Part shown: positions 57,147-64,000 of the stretch, piece by piece
Layout of the letters: every line of letters begins with the position of its first letter
Numbering within the stretch: the first letter of the stretch is position 1
Assembly (NCBI GenBank): GCA_947172415.1
Contig: OX359195.1
Coordinates: 868,001-932,000 of the forward strand
Direction of reading: 5' to 3'
DNA length: 64,000 nucleotides
Source of the DNA: Chondrosia reniformis
Lineage: Eukaryota; Porifera; Demospongiae; Chondrillida; Chondrillidae
The notes under the pieces: model-generated
Told to the model about the DNA's origin: nothing
Database searches by the model: none
The model's input: only the letters and a program-made list of their open reading frames with translations
Position numbers and translations under genes: made by a program

Positions 57147-60100
57147 CTACAGAAGGTAATACAAGTGATGAGTGTCATCAGTCAAGTTGAATATTCACAC
57201 TTCATAGATAGTCACAAGCTTAAGGTATTAGGAGCAATCAATACACACTGTACTGGATCTATTAATTTGTAACTTCTTCTATATATGGCATGTCAATAGT
57301 CTACAAAAGTGTTTTAGTCACACATCTCAACTAACAATATCAACTCACTTGAAATTGTGACTTCTTCCAAATATGTCACCTTCTCAGATATTTGCTGAAA
57401 AAATGATTGTATTGATGATGTATATCTATCAAATTGAACTGAAAGTCTTTTGATGTGTCTGCTGATGGTCATCAGGTAAGCTAAACTGTTGAGCTGATGG
57501 GGACTGAGATCAATAATGTCAGCATCACTACAATACTCCATGACCCTTTGACATAGCTCTTCATTTCTGCTCTCTGCTACTGCTGTAGCAATCTCAGTGA
57601 AAGGGGTCCATCTAGCAAACCTGCGATCTTTGGTAAATGCAAGAGGCTCAAACAAGAGGTCTTTCACAGCATCATTCTCTAGTCCTCCAATGCCGCAGAA
57701 GAAAAGGAATGGCATCTCGTAGTTGGAGTCTGATAAGACAAACTCTCCTCTCTTGTTGTACCCAAGAACAAGTCTCTCTTTCCAGAACTTTCTCTGTTCT
57801 TCGGCAGGTAATTGCTTGACTGCACAAGCTGCAAGAAATTCTTGAACTGTTCTGTGAAGAAAGTGGTACGATCTAGTGACTCCACCAAAGGCACTTCGAT
57901 AAGAGATGCAGTTCATTAGACCAAAATGATCATCTTCTGACAGCTTCAGATTATGGAAAATGATGACATCTTTCTGCACACCATCCAAGGCAAGTTGACT
58001 CAGTTTGATCAAACGGGGGCAGAGTCGCAGGACATCCTCAAAACTGTCAATTTCCATTTCCACTCCATTCTTCTCAAAGTGTCGCTTCACAGTGAGGCAG
58101 ATGATGCTTTTAAATAGATCACTGATTGTATCGGGAGGGGCATCAAGGACATCATTGACATAACATGTCATCAGCAGGATCAGAGGGATGAAGCAAATGG
58201 CTTTGATTCGAGGCATGGTAGAGTTCAGCCTTGCTAGTAAAGCATCAGCTACAGAACTAGATGACTCTCCATAGTACTCTCTTATAAACTGCTCAATCTC
58301 TTCCTCTCCAAATCCACTCACCTCGATGCGTCTGTCTATCTTGTTATGTAGAGGGGCTGATGCTCGTGGTCGGGATGTGATGATAAAGGATGACTGGGGG
58401 AGCGTCTTGCCGTTTATAATGTCTGCAACCAGAGATTTCTTCTGTAGCTTTTCAGGGAACTCATCGTAGCCATCCATGATGAACAGTGTGTCCTTTCCCT
58501 TGTTGGCTGTGATGTACCAACTCAAAGTGGACACATCTTCTTCATCAAGACTTGCCCCAACATCACTGGTACAGCTACGAACTAGGTCCTCTACACTCAG
58601 TGTGGTATCGGAAGGAAGACCTCGGAGTACTATGCGAATGACTAGCTTGTATTCACTGGCAAATGTACCCTCAGCAAACTTGTAGCACAGCTGTTTGGTC
58701 AGAGTGGACTTGCCTATACCAGGCTCTCCTTCTAGCAGGATGCGTTTCCTTGGAGGTCGCACAGGCTTGTACTCCAAGATCTCCTGCAGGCCAATTGGTC
58801 CACCCTTGAAAGGTTCCCTTCTGTGTGGTGTAGAACAGGCGAGTTTCACAGCTGCAGCATCTTCTGCTCTTCTTGGTTTGAGATCAGAGGGATTGACCAA
58901 GTGAAGTCTAACAAACCCCATCTCAGCTAGTTTCAGTAGCCAGTGGTCAGCTATGACAGGACCTCTGTAGAGTGATTTGAGGCTCTCAATGGCTTTCTCC
59001 TATAAAGTATTACAGATATAAAATGTATATAATATAACAAGAAATTCTTCTGTATATGGTGACATATAATAATTATAAGTTACATACCATGTGTAACAAA
59101 CTAATTAACAGGTACATGTAAACGTACAAGGTTGGTGTCTGTAGTCGTTGGATCTTTTGACTGACTGGTGGATGGACCTACAAACCACATGAAAGTGATT
59201 GAGACATGTAAAACACTAACAAAATATATATTGTGAGATGAGGATGAATGGAGAATACTTCTGGTTTATGATATTTTTGGCATGGATAATAGTAATAATA
59301 AATCTTTCTGAAGATTGTAATTCGTACGTACATTAATTGTATACATCATCGATATACAGTAGCGATTAAAAATTTCTTGCCGTGTAACACGGAGTTAGCA
59401 CGCATTAACCGAACGATGCTCGTACGATACTCGCACGGACATAAAGAAAATCGTCACCATAATATGTAATTATCAGTAATAGTTACATTTTACACATTAT
59501 CTAACACCTCGCCGCTATCATAGAAGCAAAGTTTAAAGCACTATCGAGTCGGCAATGCAGTGCTGAAAATAACGGTCGGTCATCAGTCAATTTCCGCGCA
59601 AAAATCGTTGATTCGGAAATTCAAAGCTTTGGTCGGCCATCTTGACCGAGCACAAAAGGCCGACCGTTAATCTGTAATGTAGGAACAACGTGTAAATGGT
59701 TTTTTCACACGTTTTACCCATTGTTCCTTTGAATCGAGTATCAGTGGTAAGATGAAGAGGGGATTTTCCAAAGCATCTGAGGGCGAACCTGCGCAGAAGC
59801 GAGCTGTCAGTTACAAAACGTTCAAAAAGTGGCGCACGGACTTGGATCGTGAGTATCAAACCGTTTCATGGCTCGACTGCGACACGACGCAATTTCAGCG
59901 AACGATGGATTGTCGGTGCCGATTCAGTTCACACGAGCAACGTCAAAGACCACGCTCAGTCTGATCAGCACGCGCACGCAATGATGCTGCTAAGAAAAGA
60001 GCAAGGAAGAGCCGCTATAGTCGTTACTATAAAAAAAAAGTGCTCACGATTTTATTGAAATATAACGTCCGACCAAATTATCTGAGTGTCCGACCATAAT

Positions 60101-61911
60101 TAAGTTTGTTTGGACATATGTCCTAGCATAACCAAAGAGTTATTTTCAGCACTGCAATGTCTACGTTATCCTCCTATTTCAGAGAGCGAATCATTCTTTT
60201 GTGGATCGATGGAGAAAATGTATCATCTTTCGCAGCAATGGCTTCATAGGGGGAACGAAATCGAGAAGATCGACAACCTTTCCACGATATCGTCGTGTAT
60301 TGAGTTTTACGACGATCTCAGCTTCTTCTTGAATATCCTCACGCTTTCCTACAATATGCTTAACATTTACTCGATGTGTTTTCCCAGCATCCTTCAATTC
60401 CAACCATTTCACGGCAATTTCGTTCAGTTTTCGAGGCATTTCAGAGATAACTTCTCACAGTATAGTAGACTATGATTCTTAGGTGCGATGTTAGGCATAT
60501 AGAATGTGTAAAATTAGGTGTAAATTAGTGATGTCTGCACGGTGCTCGTACGATGTCCGCAAGAGTGCTGCGCATCGTCTGCAGTCTAAACGCGATATAG
60601 TGGCTAGAAATCTTTAATCAGTACAGTATACGTAACACTAAAATACTTGTAGTTAATAAATGTGGTTCAGGACAAAGATTGCAATTTGATATATAAATGA
60701 CCACACCCACACCTATATCCTCACCTTGTAGAAACTGGTCAATCAGTTGAGCTAGTTCTTGATGTCCGTCATGTGTAGTGTCATCCTTCAGTGCTGCAGA
60801 GAGAGCTCCAAGTTTCCTTGTAGAAGGGTCTCCATCCAAGAGACTGTACAGGAACCTGTTAGCATCCTCCAACTGGGGACAAGCTTGAAGTCTCTGGAAC
60901 TCTCCAACTGAAATGACATTATATGCTCTCAGAGAAGCACCAACTCTTTTGAAATCACATCTCCCAAGGAATGAATGGACAGTCTCACTGAGGAACTCTC
61001 TAACAACACCTACATACATATATTGGTAAATAAAATAAGTATTCGTGGACCAGAACTTGAACATATTAATAAGTTTTGACTGACTTGTGATGGTTGCTGC
61101 AGTTTGACTGACTTGTAGTTCTGTCTGGTCTGCAGTTTGACTGACTTGTAGTTCTGTTTGGGATAACTCTGATGACTCACATTCTCCTAATGAAGTAAAG
61201 AACATTCTATTCATTTCACTTGCAATTCTCCTTCGTACATTCTCAAATAAATATGGTGGTTAGATGATCTGGCCTATGGAGAACCAACTTAGTATATAAG
61301 ATCTATATGGTGGAACTAGCTCTATACTGACACTACTCAATATAGACCAGTGATCATGGTGTAGATTAAACGGATTCACATTGAGTTACGTGGACATAGA
61401 ACCAACTGCTAACACTATTACATGTGACACACATTCTGGAGCAATTTGAGTTATAATTAGACTATAAGAAAGACTATTTGGTCTAACAGATTGTCAATCC
61501 TTAAATCTTTCACTCACTGGAGAGATTGTCAATTTTTATTTATACAATGCACTGAATAAAACAGTTGTGGTTTAACATATCATTCAAGAAGGTTTACTGA
61601 CCTGGTAGGAACTGTTTCACTACTTCAGCCAGTCTCCTGTGACCTCTGTGAGTAGTGTCCTTCTGTAGTGCATCACAGAGAGCCTCCAGTTTGTCACAAC
61701 AAGGATCTCCTTCAAGGAGAATGTACAGGAACCTGTTAGCATCCTCCCTCTTCTGATAGTCCCTCAGAGTCTCACACTCGTCAGCTGAGATAACATTAGC
61801 TGCTCTCAGGTGATCTGCCACTCTTCTCACGTCACACCACTCGAGGGCTGGATGGAGAGACTTCTGAAGGAACTCCCTCACTTCTATGGGAGGTATCTCT
61901 GTGGAAGCCAT
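52285..61911 (-). CDS. NLR-type receptor: two death-fold (CARD-like) domains, NACHT, leucine-rich repeats
   Basis: Thirteen phase-compatible exons, 5' to 3': 61911-61602, 61186-61085, 61009-60725, 59177-59128, 58999-57349, 57146-57076, 56932-56842, 56608-56364, 55931-55793, 55608-55430, 53358-53193, 52943-52762, 52560-52285; about 1248 residues. Likely a cytosolic sensor that oligomerises through NACHT and signals through its N-terminal death-fold domains. The Met at 61911 follows ttactgtag|gt, so a 5'UTR intron is likely. The last codon before TGA overlaps a donor-like gtaagtga, so a further exon cannot be excluded. Two transposon relics sit in its introns (54028-55409 and 59558-60154). A partial paralogous LRR remnant is at 40710. 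Confidence 0.88.
54141..54930 (+). pseudogene. SAP-like / SWIM zinc-finger protein, frameshifted
   Basis: Starts MDVAQSILKLERSASEFK with a SAP-like helix pair (LTVPALKILCKDIQVKSL). The first frame stops at ~54518; homologous sequence resumes in another frame as SLKAYRYFADGLVTNVKAY, stops again, and a third frame gives CRCIAAKGGACSHVAALL, a SWIM finger CxCx7CxH. At least two frameshifts are needed, so it is not functional as read. Similar SAP-SWIM proteins are common in invertebrate genomes, often transposon-linked. Confidence 0.7.
54842..55287 (-). pseudogene. THAP zinc-finger domain, frameshifted
   Basis: Begins MPVSCCAANCTNCFNK ... GFYIFPVNKAKK, the first half of a C2CH THAP finger. A 7-A homopolymer then shifts frame; the conserved AWIAPILRENWEP is in the second frame and ICGEHFVEGKPSKDPSH ... 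VPTVF in a third. The latter frame continues into a basic tail (FKDGKRRLKS). THAP domains serve as the DNA-binding part of P-element-type transposases. Confidence 0.72.
57349..58999 (-). CDS. NLR exon 5: NACHT domain
   Basis: 1651-bp exon. It opens with EKAIESLKSLYRG and contains Walker A GEPGIGKSTLTKQL, Walker B with extended acidic tail LFIMDGYDEFPE, sensor-like FIITSRPRASA and a GFGEEEIEQFI helix as in NLR winged-helix regions. HFLHRTVQEFLAA, the typical NACHT-associated C-terminal motif, lies ~370 residues in. All nucleotide-binding residues are intact, so ATP binding is expected. Confidence 0.92.
59558..60154 (+). mobile_element. hAT-like non-autonomous element with transposase remnant
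   Basis: Perfect 16-bp inverted ends CAGTGCTGAAAATAAC (59558-59573) and its complement (60139-60154), bounded by the direct repeat caatg (59553-59557, 60155-60159). Inside, 59752 starts MKRGFSKASEGEP ... YKTFKKWRTDLDREYQ, and a second frame gives NFSERWIVGADS ... HVKDH-like KDHAQSDQHAHAMMLL; these resemble the N-terminus of ZNF862/hAT-type transposase-derived proteins, joined with an internal deletion and frameshift. Confidence 0.62.
60191..60439 (-). CDS. Orphan conserved ORF, paralogue of 40349-40534
   Basis: MPRKLNEIAVKWLELKDAG ..., with VNVKHIVGKRED, VVKLNTRRYRGKVVDLLDF, then PPMKPLLRKMIHFL and a stop, 82 residues. It lies in the intron between NLR exons 3 and 4, just beside the hAT-like element, on the same strand as the NLR gene. 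Function unknown; possibly the first exon of an unidentified protein, captured or relic. Confidence 0.4.
   Translation of the reverse strand: MPRKLNEIAVKWLELKDAGKTHRVNVKHIVGKREDIQEEAEIVVKLNTRRYRGKVVDLLDFVPPMKPLLRKMIHFLHRSTKE
60725..61911 (-). CDS. NLR exons 1-3: twin CARD-like domains with a short repeat linker
   Basis: Exon 1 (61911-61602) and exon 3 (61009-60725) encode clearly related ~90-residue helical domains, sharing VREFL, NVIS, EDANRFLY, LLxGDP and ALxxDTTHxGHxxLA. They are death-fold, most like CARD by helix pattern. Exon 2 (61186-61085) is a linker with a 10-residue unit, QTELQVSQTA, twice; it enters and leaves in phase 1, so skipping it keeps frame. Confidence 0.82.
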
Positions 61912-62875
61912 ACCTACAGTAAAGTCATAGTATTAAGAGGTTGTCTGGTCAGATCAAGCAGTAGTCCAACAACAGTCAGTTGATGGAAATAGACAATAAG
62001 CAATTTAAATTACAAATAATGTTGAATGGATCTTAGACCTGATTCAACTAACCTTCAACTCAACCAAGAAGAGGTCTCGTCCTTTCGACCAGAGACACGT
62101 CAACGCTTAGTTAACGTTCAGGATAAAAGACGATGTCTTAGAGCGAAACAAGTACAAGCGGAAGAGCGTAGATTTACTTATGAGGGGCGTACTCACGGGG
62201 ATTCCCCTCGGCTGACCTCAATTGGGACAGTGCGGCGATAAGAACAGACGTATACAGGACGTAACTGGAGTAAAGCTTAAGCCCGCTCTCATGATCAGTG
62301 TACGTATATAGAAGATCCGAATTCGAATTATTTCAAACACTAGAGCACCAACTTCTTCTGCGAATGTAATAAACTCTATGCTGGAGAAGAGATATAGTTG
62401 GCTACTCATGATCAATTTATTTATGTCACGTGACTTGGAGCAGTGGTGACTATGAACCATGCATGTTACTGTATGCACGAATTCTCTTCTTAATTATTGT
62501 GTATATATTTCCTTTGCTTACGTAAACTGTATGTTCAACTGTAATACTTGTGGTTTGATTATCACTTCATGTATGAAGAATTTGAGCTAGTAAATATATT
62601 ATGTGGATATCTGCATGTGAGTGTTGATACCAATTGTAATTATTAAGTCTTACCAATCTCTAACCATTAATTTTGGGCGCTACAATTTGATGTACATTTG
62701 GTACTGATATTCTAGCAAATGGAGAGCTATGAAGGTAATTTATACACTCTATGGCTATGTAGATATTATATATTATATTCTGCGATAGCAATCACTATAC
62801 AAAAGATGAAGAGAGTGTTTTAGCAAAATGTTCAGTCAGGCAAAGGCAGGTTAATATAGTTATGCATGTAGTAAG
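61912..62875. other. Spacer between NLR gene and right-edge gene
   Basis: Holds a 71-codon plus-strand frame at 62026-62241 (MDLRPDSTNLQLNQEE ... GTVRR), more GC-rich than its surroundings; I do not recognise it and cannot call it a gene. It may be 5' sequence divergent from the NLR or a mobile-element relic. The rest (62242-62875) is AT-rich with nothing clear. Confidence 0.45.
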
Positions 62876-64000
62876 TCAGTCAAAATCAGTATCACTGAAT
62901 GCCTACAAAATGTAAGAGAATACATGTTAACAAACTTAATTTATACATATGTACATATGTGTTTCTATTAATGGCATACTATTAAAAAGGGAAAACAATA
63001 CCTTATTAAACAACTACTGAATCATAGAGACACTCAATATATTATATCTATACATACAGTATAAATACACTTATATTATATCTACAGGAGTATTTATACA
63101 CTTAATACATGTATATGTATATATCAGATATGAACAGATACGTACTTCCATTAAATTCTTAGGTGCCACTGATAGAGACTTTTTCAATTCATTAGAACTT
63201 TCACTTGGTGTCTTGTTCAAGCTAATCTCTCTCAAACTGATGGGAGATGACGTGTCTCTAAAGTGCTCCGATCTGAATCTATAAAATCATTAAAACCAAC
63301 AAAGAACATACATAAAGAAATATGTAAACTGATAGAAATTATCACTTGGAGATATTACACCTGACCAACCAAGTGACTAAAGTCACATCTTGGTTGGGAG
63401 ACCGATGTCCTATTAAATGCATACAAACGTATAGTGTAAAATACATGTATTTGTCATTAGCTACACTGTGCCTACATACATAGTAGAGAATATGCACATG
63501 GTAAAAGATTCATTCTAAATATGCTAGAAAAGAAGATTTCACTTCTATTAATAAAGCCCAACACTTTAAAGTTCAAGTGTATACAATATTACATCTATTT
63601 AAATAAACAGAGGGACTGTCACAATGGAGTATCTATCACCATGGTAACTAATTAATACTCACTGTGCATGAAATGAAGGCATGTGACTTGGAGTATCATC
63701 CATGATGTCACTGTCGCTGTCTGCCAACTCTCCAAAGTTCAGAGGAATAGGAGGGCCGCATTATGAGCTTTAAATTTGTAGAGTGTTGAGGAAGACAGTG
63801 TATATATGCAGTATTCCAAGTTGTATGACAAGTGTATATAGTAAGCAACATTACCTGTGTCCTCTAATTCTTTATCTTCCAACTACAAGGAAGGCACAAG
63901 TTAATCATTAAATGAATACACTTGATTTATTCACTGAGTGTGTACGTATGAGTAAACTTACCATTTTGATAAAGGGACACTGTAGAATGTCATCCGTAGT
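62876..64000 (-). CDS. Unidentified gene, 3' end (truncated at right edge)
   Basis: Exons 64000-63962, 63882-63855, 63756-63663, 63278-63146 and 62902-62876 join in phase. The frame reads TTDDILQCPFIKM, LEDKELEDT, GPPIPLNFGELADSDSD, MDDTPSHMPSFHAQ, FRSEHFRDTSSPISL ..., ending SDTDFD stop. It is acidic and Ser-rich, probably a disordered tail. The acceptor before 63756 is not AG (atgcg|GC), either a sequence change or a wrong boundary. The final exon has an excellent acceptor (ttacattttgtag). I do not recognise the family. Confidence 0.5.

Noticed and set aside
62218..62478. 86-residue minus-strand frame upstream of the NLR
   Set aside because: No domain, no splice fit with the right-edge gene, whose last exon ends at 62876.

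Overview
This is animal DNA. Genes are split into many short exons with GT-AG introns, the AT content is high, and minisatellites and TACGTA-type palindromes are everywhere. The gene set (a p190-type RhoGAP, an FNBP4-like WW protein, a GAIN-less adhesion-like 7TM receptor, an NLR with twin death-fold domains plus NACHT plus LRRs, and SWIM/THAP and hAT-like transposon debris) together with the compact style suggests a demosponge such as Amphimedon. The species is inferred, not proven. All gene models were built by eye from splice sites and reading phase; none is backed by transcripts.

Layout. (1) 1-14470, minus: a p190 RhoGAP gene of at least 18 coding exons, all phase-compatible, running off the left edge just where its RhoGAP domain should begin. 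A probable 5'UTR exon lies at ~21578-21650, giving a ~7 kb first intron. Nearly every intron holds its own minisatellite. (2) 21926-26891, plus: a four-exon SAM-domain protein, divergent from the RhoGAP gene across a short promoter with two TCACGTGA boxes. (3) 27493-29151, minus: a single-exon 7TM receptor, only 87 bp from the start of (4) 29239-39762, plus: an FNBP4-like gene of ten exons with two WW domains. (5) 40-44.4 kb: a small orphan ORF, a decayed piece of an NLR LRR region, an intact two-exon gene for a kinase-like protein with a possible nuclease-like N-terminus (41501-43224), and a four-exon gene for a 69-residue unknown protein (43426-44059, minus). (6) 44417-~52000: a second copy of FNBP4 exons 3-10, broken by a 5-bp insertion, a nonsense codon and a 1-bp deletion, and carrying a retroelement insertion. 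(7) 52285-61911, minus: a 13-exon NLR gene whose introns hold two terminal-inverted-repeat elements. (8) 62876-64000, minus: the 3' part of an unidentified gene leaving the right edge.

The history centres on a tandem duplication of an FNBP4-NLR block. Copy 1 kept FNBP4 and lost most of the NLR; copy 2 kept the NLR and lost FNBP4. The most unusual signal is in the FNBP4 introns. A 51-bp unit carrying a branch-point-like sequence, pyrimidine tract and 3' splice site is repeated about 16 times before WW exon 1 in both copies, and in copy 1 a 49-bp unit carrying the 3' end of the WW2 exon with its 5' splice site is repeated five times. Functionally the intact genes point to Rho GTPase control, WW/formin-linked scaffolding, membrane signalling and innate immune sensing.
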